Below are positions 16,652 through 26,006 of a stretch of 64,000 bases of DNA, piece by piece (within the stretch, counting starts at the first letter, position 1; each line of letters begins with the position of its first letter). A program made the position numbers and the translations under genes. Source of the DNA: Methylobacterium sp. (lineage in GTDB: Bacteria; Pseudomonadota; Alphaproteobacteria; Rhizobiales; Beijerinckiaceae); contig PNLY01000006.1 of NCBI GenBank assembly GCA_013823325.1, positions 50,052 to 114,051 of the forward strand, in the 5' to 3' direction. A model generated the notes under the pieces. That model ran no database searches. It saw only the letters and a program-made list of their open reading frames with translations, and was not told the origin of the DNA.

Positions 16652-17659
16652 ATGTTCCCGCTCTCCATCCTCGACCTCGCCTTCATCGCCGAGGGTTCGA
16701 CCGCAGCAGACGCCCTCCACAACAGCCGCGACCTCGCCCGCCATGCCGAAAGGCTCGGCTACACCAGGTTCTGGCTGGCCGAGCACCACAACATGACCGG
16801 CATCGCCAGCGCCGCGACCTCGGTCGCGATCGGCTATGTCGCCGAAGGCACCAAGACGATCCGCGTCGGCGCCGGCGGGATCATGCTGCCGAACCATTCA
16901 CCGATCGTGATCGCTGAGCAGTTCGGCACGCTGGAGACGCTCTATCCCGGCCGCATCGACCTCGGGCTCGGGCGCGCGCCCGGCACCGATCAGCGCACCT
17001 GGCGGGCGCTGCGACGCGAGGCCGACGCCTCCGAGCGCTTCCCGCAGGACGTGCTCGAATTGCAGGCCCTGCTCGGCCCGTTGCAGCCCGACCAGGTGAT
17101 CCAGGCGGTGCCGGGCACCAACACCAATGTCCCGCTCTGGATTCTCGGCTCCAGCCTATTCGGCTCGCAGCTCGCCGCCGTGCTCGGACTGCCCTATGCC
17201 TTCGCCTCGCATTTCTCGCCGGATGCGCTGATGGACGCGCTTGCCGTCTATCGCGAGCGCTTCCAGCCTTCGGCCCAGCTCGACAAGCCCTATGCCATGG
17301 TCGGCTGCAACGTCGTCGCCGCCGACACGGACGCCGAGGCACAATACCTCTTCACCTCGGTGCAGCAGCGCTTCGCCGACATGCTGCGCGGCCGGCGCGG
17401 CCTGCTGCCGAGGCCGATCGACGACATCGAGGATTACTGGTCCGGCCCGGAGAAGGCGCAGGCGCAGCGCATGCTGGCCTGCTCCTTCGTCGGCTCGCGC
17501 GAGAGCGTGCGGGCGCAATTGCAGGCCTTCATCGAGAAGACCAAGGCGGACGAGCTGATCGTCGCCTCGGCGATCTTCGACCATGCGGCCCGCAAGCGTT
17601 CCTACGAATTGCTTGCCGAAATCCAGCCGGCGCTGGGACGGGCCGCGGTCGCAGCCTGA
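16652..17659 (+). CDS. Luciferase-like monooxygenase (LLM) class flavin-dependent oxidoreductase
   Basis: A 335-residue TIM-barrel protein of the bacterial luciferase superfamily. It begins [21 protein letters not shown] and shows the conserved [52 protein letters not shown] and VPLWILGSS stretches used by the YhbW-like subgroup. Such enzymes use reduced FMN or F420 on alkanes, thiols or unknown substrates; FMNH2 is likely here. The ATG at 16652 follows GGGAAG and gives the exact family start. It is monocistronic and divergent from rpsA. The physiological substrate is unknown. Confidence 0.9.
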   Translation: MFPLSILDLAFIAEGSTAADALHNSRDLARHAERLGYTRFWLAEHHNMTGIASAATSVAIGYVAEGTKTIRVGAGGIMLPNHSPIVIAEQFGTLETLYPGRIDLGLGRAPGTDQRTWRALRREADASERFPQDVLELQALLGPLQPDQVIQAVPGTNTNVPLWILGSSLFGSQLAAVLGLPYAFASHFSPDALMDALAVYRERFQPSAQLDKPYAMVGCNVVAADTDAEAQYLFTSVQQRFADMLRGRRGLLPRPIDDIEDYWSGPEKAQAQRMLACSFVGSRESVRAQLQAFIEKTKADELIVASAIFDHAARKRSYELLAEIQPALGRAAVAA

Positions 17660-17684
17660 CATAGGCCTCGCCTTTGCCGGGACG

Positions 17685-19109
17685 TCAGTTCAGTCCCGGC
17701 GCCGGCAGGTTGAGCCCGTCCAGGCCGGGCAGGCTCTGGAACTGGCGCTCTATCGCGGCCGGGTCGATCATCTTCGGCTTGTCGAGCCAGTAGGTCACCA
17801 TCTCCGGGAAGGCGATCATCAGCGCGACCAGGATGAGCTGCAGCACGATCCAGGGGATCGAGCCGAGATAGATGTCGCGGCTCTTCACCGTCGGCGGCGC
17901 GATACCACGCAGATAGAACAATGCGAAGCCGAAGGGCGGATGCATGAACGAGGTCTGGATGTTGGCGCAGATCAGCAGGCCGAACCAGATCAGGTTGATG
18001 TCGAGCTTCGCCGCCGCCGGGGTCAGCAGCGGGATGATGATGAAGGCGATCTCGAAGAAGTCGAGGAAGAAAGCAATGAAGAAGACGAACACCATGGTGA
18101 AGGCCAGGAAGCCGACCTGACCGCCGGGCAACCCGGTCAGCATGTGCTCGATCCAGAGTCCGCCGCCGACGCCCTGGAAGACCAGGCTGAAGACGCGTGC
18201 GCCAATCAGGATCATCGTCACCATGGCGGTGATGCGCATGGTCGAGGACATCGCCTGATAGGTCAGCTTCCAGCTCAACGTGCGGTAGAGCGCCGCCAGC
18301 GCCAGCGCGCCGACCGCGCCCATGGCGCCCGCTTCCGTCGGCGTCGCCAGACCCATGAAGATCGTGCCGAGCACGAGGAAGATCAGGGCCGCCGAGGGGA
18401 CGATGCCGCGGACGCATTTGATCGCCAGCGCCCAGCCCTTGAGCGTGCGCGCCTCGGGCGGCAGCGCCGGCACATGATGCGGCTTGATGATGCTGAGGAT
18501 CACGACCCAGATGCAGAACAGCGCGACCTGGACGATGCTGGGGCCGATCGCGCCGGCATACATGTCGCCGACCGACTTGCCCATCACGTCGGCGAGGACG
18601 ACGAGCACGAGCGAGGGCGGGATCAGCTGGGTGATGGTGCCGGACGCGGCGATGACGCCGGTGGCATGCTGCATGTTGTAGCCATAGCGCATCATCACCG
18701 GCAGCGAGATCACCCCCATGGCGATGACCGAGGCCGCGACCGTGCCGGTGATGGCGCCGAGGATCGCGCCGACGAAGATGACGGCATAGGACAGGCCGCC
18801 GCGCACGCTGCCGAAGAGCTGGCCGATCGAATCGAGCAGGTCCTCGGCCAGGCCGCAACGCTCCAGCACCGCGCCCATGAAGGTGAAGAACGGGATCGAG
18901 AGCAGAAGGTCGTTCGAGATGATCGAATAGAGCTGGAAGGTGAGATTGCCCATGTACTGGGGCGCGATCACCCCCATCTCGATCGCGATGAAGCTGAAGA
19001 ACAGCCCGACCGCCGCCAGCGAGAAGGCGGCGGGATAGCCGATCAGCAGGAAGACGATCAGGCCCCCGAACATCATGGGGCCGAGATTGGCGCGGATGGC
19101 GTCGATCAT
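17685..19109 (-). CDS. dctM: TRAP transporter large permease, DctM type
   Basis: A 474-residue integral membrane protein with about 12 hydrophobic segments. DctM features include LFFSFIAIEMGVIAP, SIPFFTFMGAVLERCGLAEDLL, VAASVIAMGVISLPVMMRYGY and the 'ATGVIAASGTITQLIPPSL' gate region. It forms the sodium-driven translocation unit of a tripartite TRAP importer, here for an unknown organic acid. It overlaps the small permease gene by four bases. No DctP binding protein gene is in the window's vicinity, so the ligand-binding partner must be encoded elsewhere. Confidence 0.93.
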   Translation of the reverse strand: MIDAIRANLGPMMFGGLIVFLLIGYPAAFSLAAVGLFFSFIAIEMGVIAPQYMGNLTFQLYSIISNDLLLSIPFFTFMGAVLERCGLAEDLLDSIGQLFGSVRGGLSYAVIFVGAILGAITGTVAASVIAMGVISLPVMMRYGYNMQHATGVIAASGTITQLIPPSLVLVVLADVMGKSVGDMYAGAIGPSIVQVALFCIWVVILSIIKPHHVPALPPEARTLKGWALAIKCVRGIVPSAALIFLVLGTIFMGLATPTEAGAMGAVGALALAALYRTLSWKLTYQAMSSTMRITAMVTMILIGARVFSLVFQGVGGGLWIEHMLTGLPGGQVGFLAFTMVFVFFIAFFLDFFEIAFIIIPLLTPAAAKLDINLIWFGLLICANIQTSFMHPPFGFALFYLRGIAPPTVKSRDIYLGSIPWIVLQLILVALMIAFPEMVTYWLDKPKMIDPAAIERQFQSLPGLDGLNLPAPGLN

Positions 19110-19717
19110 TGCAGCGGCTTCTCGTAAGCGTATTCGTGCTGATGGAAGCCGCGCAGCGCGGCGGCACGCTTGATCATCTCCGAGACGCCCTGGAGCAGGA
19201 TCAGGCTGAAGCCGACCGGCAGAAGCAGGATGACTGGCCAGCGGATCAGGCCGCCGGCATTGCTGGAGGATTCATTCAGCGTCCAGGACTGCACGAACCA
19301 GGGCCAGGTGAACCAGATCATCACCAGGCACATCGGCAGCAGGAACACGGCGCCGCCGATCAGGTCGATCCAGTGGCGGGCGCGGTCGGAGACGATGCCG
19401 TAGAACAGATCGACGCGGACATGCTCGTTGACCCGCAGCGTATAGGCCGAGCCGAGCAGCACCATGCCGGCGAACATGTACCATTGCAGCTCCAGCCAGG
19501 CATTGGAGCTGGTCGAGAAGAGATAGCGGATCGTGGCGTTGCCGGCGCTGATCAGGCAGGCGAGCAGAACGAGCCAGCTGGAGATGACGCCGAGCGAGCC
19601 GCCGAGCCTGTCGATCGCCCGGGCCAGGGGCATCAACTGGCGGCAGAAGGTCCAGGCCAGCCAGACCGTCGCGGCCATGCCGCCCACCGTGGCGAGCGCC
19701 AACCAGAGTTTGAACAT
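19106..19717 (-). CDS. dctQ: TRAP transporter small permease, DctQ type
   Basis: A 203-residue protein with four membrane segments. The DctQ signature region is LQWYMFAGMVLLGSAYTLRVNEHVRVDLFYGIVSDRARHWIDLIG, with the conserved Arg-x-Asp pair, and LILLQGVSEMIKR is near the C-terminus. It stabilises and docks the large permease encoded immediately downstream, with which it overlaps. I took the ATG at 19717; an ATG 33 bases earlier is also possible but adds a Pro-rich stretch not typical for the family. Substrate unknown. Confidence 0.88.
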   Translation of the reverse strand: MFKLWLALATVGGMAATVWLAWTFCRQLMPLARAIDRLGGSLGVISSWLVLLACLISAGNATIRYLFSTSSNAWLELQWYMFAGMVLLGSAYTLRVNEHVRVDLFYGIVSDRARHWIDLIGGAVFLLPMCLVMIWFTWPWFVQSWTLNESSSNAGGLIRWPVILLLPVGFSLILLQGVSEMIKRAAALRGFHQHEYAYEKPLQ

Positions 19718-19811
19718 ATAAGGCGTTCCCGGCTCCGGGCGCGTCCCCACGCGCTTCTCGGAGTCGGTGGCTAGCAGCTACGCGCTTAGCCGTTCCATGT
19801 CGGGAAGCGGC

Positions 19812-20561
19812 CTAGCGCATAGCTGACGCATAGCCGACGGCGTCGAGCTGCTCCTGCGTCCGCAGCCGGTAGCCGATGGCGAGCTCGGTCACGAGATAGG
19901 CCGGGCGGGCCGGATCGGGCTCGATCCTGTCGCGCAGCTTCTTCATCAGGATGCGCAGGTATTGCACGTCCTCGTCCGGGTCCTTTGGCCAGAGTTCCTT
20001 CATCAGCTGGCGATGGGTGAGCACTTTGCCGTGATGGGCACCGAGCACCCTGAGCAGAGCGAACTGCTTCGGCGACAGCACGACCGGAACGCCGTCGAGG
20101 CTGACCAGGCGCCGGGCGAGATCGACGCTCAGCCCGCCGACGCGCAGCATCGGCTCGGCCCCACCGGGCTGAACCACGCGCCGGAGCACGACCCGGGCAC
20201 GGGCCAGGAGCTCGGCCATGCCGAAGGGCTTCACCACATAATCGTCGGCGCCCTTCTCCAGCAGCGCGACCTTCTCCTCTTCCGAGCTGCGGACCGAGAG
20301 GACGATGACCGCGCCCTGGAACCAGCCGCGCAGCGCCTCCAGCACGCTCGCGCCGTCGGCATCGGGCAGGCCGAGATCGAGCATAACCAGGTCCGGCCGG
20401 CGCATCACCGCAAGCTCGAGCGCCTGCTTGGCGGTCTCGGCCTCGGCGATGCGGAAGCCCTGCATCTCGAAGCCGGTCTTGAGGAAACGCCGAATCTGCG
20501 GCTCGTCATCGACCACGAGGACTAAGGGGCCAGCGCCCTTCTGGCTCGTTTCAGTCATCAT
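19812..20561 (-). CDS. kdpE: KdpE-like response regulator
   Basis: A 249-residue OmpR/PhoB-class regulator. The receiver domain (about 10-125) has the acidic pair in VVDDEPQIRRFL, phospho-acceptor Asp in LVMLDLGLPDADG and Lys in VVKPFGM. The C-terminal winged helix (about 140-235) includes LSPKQFALLRVLGAHHGKVLTHRQLMKELW and VQYLRILMKKLRDRIEPDP, which is characteristic of KdpE. Its start lies inside the end of the kinase gene, so the pair is coupled. KdpE normally activates kdpFABC under potassium limitation, but no such genes are nearby, so the target here is uncertain. Confidence 0.85.
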   Translation of the reverse strand: MMTETSQKGAGPLVLVVDDEPQIRRFLKTGFEMQGFRIAEAETAKQALELAVMRRPDLVMLDLGLPDADGASVLEALRGWFQGAVIVLSVRSSEEEKVALLEKGADDYVVKPFGMAELLARARVVLRRVVQPGGAEPMLRVGGLSVDLARRLVSLDGVPVVLSPKQFALLRVLGAHHGKVLTHRQLMKELWPKDPDEDVQYLRILMKKLRDRIEPDPARPAYLVTELAIGYRLRTQEQLDAVGYASAMR

Positions 20562-22083
20562 CCCCTTCCCTGATGCGTCGCACAGGCGCGAGCGGCAACC
20601 AGATGCGCATCTTCGTGCCCTTGCCCGGCCCCTCGCTCAGCGGCTCGATGCTGCCGCCATTCGCCTCGACGAAGGTCCTGGCGATGCTGAGCCCGAGCCC
20701 GCTTCCACCTGCTATATCGGCATGGCGCTCGCCGCGATGGAAGCGCTCGAAGATCTGCTCCGCCTCGCGTTGGTCGAGCCCGGCCCCCTCGTCGCGCACC
20801 GCCAGTTCCAGCCTGCCTTCGACCACGCCGGCGCTGATCGTGATCGGCGTCGCTTCCGGCGCGAATTTGGCAGCGTTCTCTAGGATGTTGATCAGCGCCT
20901 GTTCGATCAGAATCGGATCGACCCGAACGAAAGGGTGTTCGCGCGCCAGCGCCAGCACGACCTTGCGGCCGCTCAGCCGCTCGGCGGCGCTATCGAGCGC
21001 GCCATTGACGATATCGGCCGGATCGATCTCGTCGAAGCGCGGCTGCAAGGCGCCGGCACGGATACGGGTGACGTCGAGCAGGTTCTGGATGCGCCGGTCG
21101 AGACGGCCGGCCTCGGAGGCGATGGCCTTCGACAGATCGGACAGGCGCGGCTCGGCCGACACCGCCGGCGCGGCCGAAAGGACGCTGGCCGAGCCGAGGA
21201 TGCTCGCCAGCGGCGTGCGCAATTCATGCGAGACCGATTCCATCAGGATGTCGCGCAGAGCATCGGTCCGCTGGCGCAATTGCCTCTCCTCGAGCGCTCG
21301 CGTCAATCCCAGCCGCTCGAGCGAACGGGCACCCTCCTCGAGGATGAAGCGAGCGCTGGCGACGATCTCGCCGCTCGGATCGTGACCATCACCGCCCATC
21401 GCGACCGCGAGCACCGCCTGGAGCGGCCCGGGCTTGCCCAGCCCGCAGAGCAGCCAGCGTCCTCGCGCCGGCAAGTCGGCAACCGAGACATCAGGGCTTT
21501 TAGCGTGGCTGCGGCTCTCGGCAAAGCTGCGGGCCGCCTCGGCGAGTTCGGCAGGATGCGGCGCCGCTGCCGGGCGGCCGATTGCCTGCCAAGACTGGCG
21601 GTCTCCGGCGGCGAACAGCACGACCTCGCGCTTCAGCGCCTCCGCCATATGGGCGGCGACGATGTCGTAGATCGCCGCGACGTCACCGGCCCCCGCGATC
21701 TCGCTGCTGAGGCCATAGAGCTGGCGCACCCGCCGCTCATCCTCGCGCACGCGGAGCATCTCGGCGCGCAAATGCCCGGCGAGCCGCCCGATCGTCAGGG
21801 CGACGACCAGCGAGATGACGAGATCGACGATTTGCGAGGGCCGCACGACCTCGATGCTGAAGAGCGGCGGGTAGAACAGCGAGGTCATCACCGCGCCGAG
21901 CAAGGCGGCGGCGACTGCGGGGCCGGTGCCACACCAGACCGCCGCAGCGAGCACCGGCAATATATAGACCGCCGCGACGCTCTCCAGCGGCGTCAGCGCG
22001 ACGAGGATGACGGCGGGCACCGTCGCGGCGGCGACAAGGGCTGCGGCCTTCAGATAGGCGAGTGGGTCGATATGCGAGATCAC
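20551..22083 (-). CDS. KdpD-like sensor histidine kinase lacking the N-terminal KdpD/USP domains
   Basis: A 510-residue membrane kinase. Four closely spaced hydrophobic segments at about 10-105 (DUF4118) correspond to the KdpD membrane domain. A GAF-like region follows at about 125-255, then HisKA with phospho-acceptor His286 in SVSHELRTPLAS, and a HATPase domain with N box NILENAAKFAP, G1 DEGAGLD and G2 GGSGLGLSIA. Full-length KdpD has an additional N-terminal Walker-containing KdpD domain and a universal-stress domain of about 380 residues; both are absent. The gene precedes and overlaps kdpE by 11 bases. The stimulus may differ from potassium. Confidence 0.85.
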   Translation of the reverse strand: MISHIDPLAYLKAAALVAAATVPAVILVALTPLESVAAVYILPVLAAAVWCGTGPAVAAALLGAVMTSLFYPPLFSIEVVRPSQIVDLVISLVVALTIGRLAGHLRAEMLRVREDERRVRQLYGLSSEIAGAGDVAAIYDIVAAHMAEALKREVVLFAAGDRQSWQAIGRPAAAPHPAELAEAARSFAESRSHAKSPDVSVADLPARGRWLLCGLGKPGPLQAVLAVAMGGDGHDPSGEIVASARFILEEGARSLERLGLTRALEERQLRQRTDALRDILMESVSHELRTPLASILGSASVLSAAPAVSAEPRLSDLSKAIASEAGRLDRRIQNLLDVTRIRAGALQPRFDEIDPADIVNGALDSAAERLSGRKVVLALAREHPFVRVDPILIEQALINILENAAKFAPEATPITISAGVVEGRLELAVRDEGAGLDQREAEQIFERFHRGERHADIAGGSGLGLSIARTFVEANGGSIEPLSEGPGKGTKMRIWLPLAPVRRIREGDDD

Positions 22084-22149
22084 GATGTGTGCGAGGCCCC
22101 CGCCGCATCTCTCTACAGATCGGGTCGCCGGTAAAGCCGTCGAATCTGC

Positions 22150-23181
22150 CTAGCCTCGCCGCACCTGCGAGGGCGAGCGGCCGAAGCGCTTGCGGAAGCT
22201 GCGGTTGAAATAGGAGAGATCGCCGAAGCCGACCTCGAAGGCGACGCTGCTGATCGTGATGGCGTCGTCCTCGGCCGACATCAGCTTGAGCCAGGCGCGC
22301 TCGAGCCGGCGCTCCAGCACATAGTCGGAGAAGGTGCGCCCTTCGGCGCCGAAGGCCTTCTGGATGGCGCGCGGGGTCACACCGTAGAGCCCGGCGATCA
22401 TGTCGATCGAGAGCTCGCGCCGCTCCAGCCTGGTCTCGATATCGGCCTTGATCGCGGCGAGCCGACCGCCGCGGCGCGGCGTCGCCGTCACCGGCGGCGC
22501 GCTGCGATCGGCCAGCATCACGCCGATCAGATCGTGGACATGGCCGATGGCGAGATCGCGCAGCGGCGCCGAATTCAGCGGGAACAGGCCGCGCAGCAGC
22601 AACGCCCCATAATGCGCCAACACCTGCAAGCCGCGATTGCCGCGCGGGATCGCCTGCATCAGCTCATCGGAAGCGAGCTCTTTCAGAGCCGGCAAGCGCG
22701 CCGGATCAAGCGCAATCAGGTCGATGCGGCCGAGCTCGACCAGAGTGAAACGTGTCTCCCTGGCGAGGTCGACGACCGCGGCATCGCGGGCCCGCAACGA
22801 GATGCGGCGGCCCGCCTGCTCGATGACGCAGCGGCCATCGGACGGGCGGACGAGGACATAGCGCGGCTCCTGCGCGCCCTGGCGCGCCGGCCAAATCCAG
22901 GGCGTCGCCGGAGAAAAGCAGGACATCAGCCCGATATCGGGCCGCGTCGTCAGCATGCTGCGGGCGGCAAAGGGCAAGGCGGCCTCGGCGCGGATGTCAT
23001 CGCCATCAGGTACGTGACCGAAGACCCTGTGCGCCATCGCCCGGACTTCCTCGGGCGCCGCTTCGCCCGAAACAAGCCAGAACGGCGCGAAGGTTTCGCC
23101 CTCGGCGACTTTCGCGCCGGCAGACCGTTGCAGCGCTGCCACAGCCACATCGTCGCGCATCGGAGTTCGCTTTTGTCCCAT
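22150..23181 (-). CDS. AraC family transcriptional regulator
   Basis: About 343 residues. The C-terminal 100 residues form the AraC double helix-turn-helix: LSIDMIAGLYGVTPRAIQKAFGAEGRTFSDYVLERRLERAW, then ISSVAFEVGFGDLSYFNRSFRKRFGRSPSQVRRG. The N-terminal part resembles the cupin-like ligand domain of AraC regulators that control siderophore uptake (PchR type) or catabolism, but no specific ligand motif is visible. I used the ATG at 23181; alternatives are a TTG at 23202 and an ATG at 23160, and none has a clear ribosome site. It is divergent from the TonB receptor gene, its probable target. Confidence 0.84.
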   Translation of the reverse strand: MGQKRTPMRDDVAVAALQRSAGAKVAEGETFAPFWLVSGEAAPEEVRAMAHRVFGHVPDGDDIRAEAALPFAARSMLTTRPDIGLMSCFSPATPWIWPARQGAQEPRYVLVRPSDGRCVIEQAGRRISLRARDAAVVDLARETRFTLVELGRIDLIALDPARLPALKELASDELMQAIPRGNRGLQVLAHYGALLLRGLFPLNSAPLRDLAIGHVHDLIGVMLADRSAPPVTATPRRGGRLAAIKADIETRLERRELSIDMIAGLYGVTPRAIQKAFGAEGRTFSDYVLERRLERAWLKLMSAEDDAITISSVAFEVGFGDLSYFNRSFRKRFGRSPSQVRRG

Positions 23182-23285
23182 GGCGCGTTCGCGCAAGTCC
23201 AAGATGATGCTTTCGATATAACTTTAGAGATCGCAAGAACACAATGCATCGAGAGCTTTTCGCCGCACAGATCAATGAATAAAGC

Positions 23286-23308
23286 TAGTTTATTCTAGTT
23301 CTAAACTA
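23286..23308. promoter_or_regulatory. TAGTTTA-N9-TAAACTA inverted repeat upstream of the TonB receptor
   Basis: A 7-9-7 perfect inverted repeat in a distinctly AT-rich patch of the 222-base divergent region, 95 bases before the receptor start. Position and symmetry suit an operator for the divergent AraC regulator or an iron-responsive repressor. It does not match the classical Fur box. Confidence 0.4.
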
Positions 23309-23403
23309 AGATCGAAACGGCACCACAACTTCAGATCGAAAGACCCCAGGCGATACGCTTTCGCTCGGGAAACCGATCCGGACCGACGACGACAGGTGTC
23401 TTC

Positions 23404-25632
23404 ATGAGCAAGCGCGCTTCCCTCGCCATCAGCCTGCCGGCTCTGCTTTGCGCTTCGGCGGCGGTGGCGCAATCGACGCCCTCGCCTGTGATCGATCTCG
23501 ACACGATCACCGTCACGGCGGCCCGCACCGAGCGCAGCACGGCCGAGACGCCGCAATCGATCCAGGTGCTCGACCGGGCGCAGATCGAGGAGCAGCTCAA
23601 GTTCAGCCCGAACGCCGCCGCCGCGCTCGGCAAGCTGGTGCCCGGCTATTCGATGTCGACGCAGACGGTGTCGAGCGCCTCTGAGAACTATCGCGGCCGC
23701 GACCTCTTGGTGCTGATCGACGGCGTGCCGATGAACACGCCGCTGCGCGACGTCTCGCGCATCCTTTCGCTGATCGACCTCAACACGGTCGAGCGCATCG
23801 AGATGGTCGCCGGTGCCTCAAGCCTCTACGGCGCCGGCGCGACCGGCGGCACGGTCAACTTCATCACCAAGAAGGCGGCCGACGGCAGCAAGCCGCGGGT
23901 GACGGTCAACACCGCTGTGCGTGGCTTCACCCAGGCTCTCGGCCGCTCGCTGGCGCCGGAAGCTTCGGTCACCGTCTCCGGCAAGATCCCGAACGGTTTT
24001 GACTACTTGATCTCCGGCAGCGCCCGCGGCGCCGGCCGCACCTATGACGGCAAGGGGCGCGAACTGCCCTCCGACGGCCTGCTCGGCCAAGGCGGCGGCG
24101 ACCGCTACAAGGCCGGCAACCTGCTCGCCAAGCTCGGCTACGACTTCGACGCCAGCAAGCGGATAGAGTTACAGGGCTCGCTGATCGCCTTCGACCAGGA
24201 CCCGAAATACCTGACCAACTACGCCGCGCCCTTCGCCCGGCCGGACCGGACACAGCTCTATACCGGCCAGAACGTCATCGAGGACACCAAGTCGATCTCG
24301 CTGCGCTACAGCGACAGCGACTTCGCCCTCGGCAAGCTCAGCTTGCTCGGCTACTACAACGACATCAAGAAGCGCTTCAATTACTCGACCTTCTCCTACC
24401 CCTATAATTCGCAGGTCTACTACTCCTTCAATCCGGCCTCGCCGACGAGCCCGGACAACCAGACCACGCTCTATTCGCAACGCGGCGGCGTGAACCTGAC
24501 GATCGACACCCCGCTCGATCGCATCCTGCCCGGCGCCAAGTTCACCTGGGGCGGCGACCTCAGCCAGGAGAAGACCTGGCAAACGCTGACGAGTGGCCAG
24601 GACGTGTTCACGCCACTGAAGCAGACAACGAGCGCCGCCTTCGGCCAGCTGCAGATCCCGGTCGGCGAGCGGATCACCCTACGCGGCGGCCTGCGCTACG
24701 AATATTTCTCGCTGGATGTCAGCGACTATGTCCGCCCGGCGGCCTATGCGGCGGTCGCCGCCAATAATGCGCAGGGCTATCAGAGCTTCGTGCTGCCGGC
24801 GCTCAACGTCACCGGCGGCAAGTTCGACTACAAGGCCTGGACCGGCAATCTCGGCGCCACGGTGAAACTCTCCGAGAGCAGCGAGATCTTCGGCGGCTTC
24901 TCGCAGGGCTTCGCATTGCCGGATGTCGGCGCCTTCACAAGGCGGGCCGGCATCTCCACCGCCTATGCCTGCCCGGTCACCAATGTGAACTGCCTGCCGG
25001 CCAGCCGGCGCAGCATCAGCTATGCCTCGATCGCGCCGGAAGCGCAGATCGTCAACAATTACGAGCTCGGCATCCGCGGCAGCCATGGCATCTTCAAGGG
25101 CTCGCTGACGGGCTTCATCAGCACCTCCAGCAAGGGCGTGACCTTCGACCAGGCGAGCAACACGATCTCTCAGCAGCGGGAGCGGATCTGGGGCGTCGAG
25201 GCGACCGGCGACGTCGCCGTCACCGAGCAGTTCACCCTCGGCACGGTCCTGTCCTATCGCGAAGGCCGCTACGACACCAATGGCGACCGCAAGCTCGACA
25301 GCGCCCTGCCGAACAACCGCATCGGCTCGCCCTATCGCGGCATGCTCTACGGCAGCTACCGCTTCACCAACGGCATGCAGCTCAGGCTCGAGGGCGAGGC
25401 CTTCTCCGACCGCGACGTCGCGACCGACCTGCGCGGCACCCGCAACAAGCTGAAGGGCGCCGCCACCATGAACGTCGCCTTCACTGCCCCGGTGCTCGAA
25501 GGCGAGGCCTATGTCGCGGTCAACAACCTGTTCGACCGCAACTACCAGAACCCGACCGCGACCTCAGTACGCAACCTCGCCAACTACGCTTGGGGCCGCA
25601 CCGTGACGCTCGGCTTCCGCAAGAGCTTCTGA
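23404..25632 (+). CDS. TonB-dependent siderophore-type receptor
   Basis: A 742-residue outer-membrane receptor with a signal peptide (MSKRASLAISLPALLCASAAVAQS) and a TonB box-like DTITVTAAR at the mature N-terminus. The plug domain spans about 50-160 and includes LVLIDGVPMNTPLRD and NTVERIEMVAGASSLYGAGATGGTVNFITKK. The C-terminal beta barrel has many alternating hydrophobic strands and ends with 'LFDRNYQNPTATS...GRTVTLGFRKSF', the terminal Phe expected for outer-membrane insertion. No FecA-type N-terminal signalling domain is present. It heads an operon with a small unknown gene and an RhtX/FptX-like exporter-family permease, which points to uptake of a ferric siderophore. Confidence 0.93.
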   Translation: MSKRASLAISLPALLCASAAVAQSTPSPVIDLDTITVTAARTERSTAETPQSIQVLDRAQIEEQLKFSPNAAAALGKLVPGYSMSTQTVSSASENYRGRDLLVLIDGVPMNTPLRDVSRILSLIDLNTVERIEMVAGASSLYGAGATGGTVNFITKKAADGSKPRVTVNTAVRGFTQALGRSLAPEASVTVSGKIPNGFDYLISGSARGAGRTYDGKGRELPSDGLLGQGGGDRYKAGNLLAKLGYDFDASKRIELQGSLIAFDQDPKYLTNYAAPFARPDRTQLYTGQNVIEDTKSISLRYSDSDFALGKLSLLGYYNDIKKRFNYSTFSYPYNSQVYYSFNPASPTSPDNQTTLYSQRGGVNLTIDTPLDRILPGAKFTWGGDLSQEKTWQTLTSGQDVFTPLKQTTSAAFGQLQIPVGERITLRGGLRYEYFSLDVSDYVRPAAYAAVAANNAQGYQSFVLPALNVTGGKFDYKAWTGNLGATVKLSESSEIFGGFSQGFALPDVGAFTRRAGISTAYACPVTNVNCLPASRRSISYASIAPEAQIVNNYELGIRGSHGIFKGSLTGFISTSSKGVTFDQASNTISQQRERIWGVEATGDVAVTEQFTLGTVLSYREGRYDTNGDRKLDSALPNNRIGSPYRGMLYGSYRFTNGMQLRLEGEAFSDRDVATDLRGTRNKLKGAATMNVAFTAPVLEGEAYVAVNNLFDRNYQNPTATSVRNLANYAWGRTVTLGFRKSF

Positions 25633-25634
25633 CC

Positions 25635-26006
25635 ATGGTCAGCCTCGACAGCGACGCCGACGGCATCGTCACCCTGCGCTTTGCGCCGCCCTATGCCGAC
25701 AATGACGAGCGTGCCTATCTCGACGCACTCGCCGAGCTCGGCCGGCGCGAAGAGCCATTCCTGCTGCTCACCGTGTTCGGCGGCGGCCGCAAGCTGTCGC
25801 AGGCCGGCGAACGCGAGCAGGCGATCTGGTTCAAGCGAACGCGGGCCCAGTTCGGCGCGCTGTGCGGCGCCTGCGCGATCGTACGCCCCGGCGCGACCGA
25901 GGCGATGGCCGACGTCTTCCGCCGGCTCTGGCCCTTTCCGATCAGCCTGGAGACCGACGAGGCAGCGGCCCGCGCCTTCCTGCTGAAGCACCGGAGAGCG
26001 GCATGA
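25635..26006 (+). CDS. Hypothetical protein in the siderophore-uptake operon
   Basis: A 123-residue soluble protein starting two bases after the receptor stop (ATG at 25635) and overlapping the transporter start by four bases, so it is clearly part of the operon. It has no signal peptide. The middle holds 'EPFLLLTVFGGGRKLSQAGEREQAIWFKRTRAQFGALCGACAIVRPG', a predicted strand-helix-strand pattern reminiscent of SpoIIAA/STAS-like folds, which is a weak guess. Related small genes often lie between a receptor and an RhtX permease in Hyphomicrobiales, but I know no function. Confidence 0.7.
   Translation: MVSLDSDADGIVTLRFAPPYADNDERAYLDALAELGRREEPFLLLTVFGGGRKLSQAGEREQAIWFKRTRAQFGALCGACAIVRPGATEAMADVFRRLWPFPISLETDEAAARAFLLKHRRAA

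Noticed and set aside
17583-19127. A 514-codon frame opposite dctM
   Set aside because: The translation is full of Asp, Arg, His and Gln runs with no domain, while dctM on the other strand has clear membrane segments and family motifs.
19812-22083. A potassium-responsive kdp operon
   Set aside because: No kdpF, kdpA, kdpB or kdpC lies nearby and the kinase lacks its N-terminal domains, so only the two-component pair can be claimed.
23286-23308. Fur box upstream of the TonB receptor
   Set aside because: The inverted repeat does not fit the GATAATGATAATCATTATC pattern, so I only call it a possible operator.
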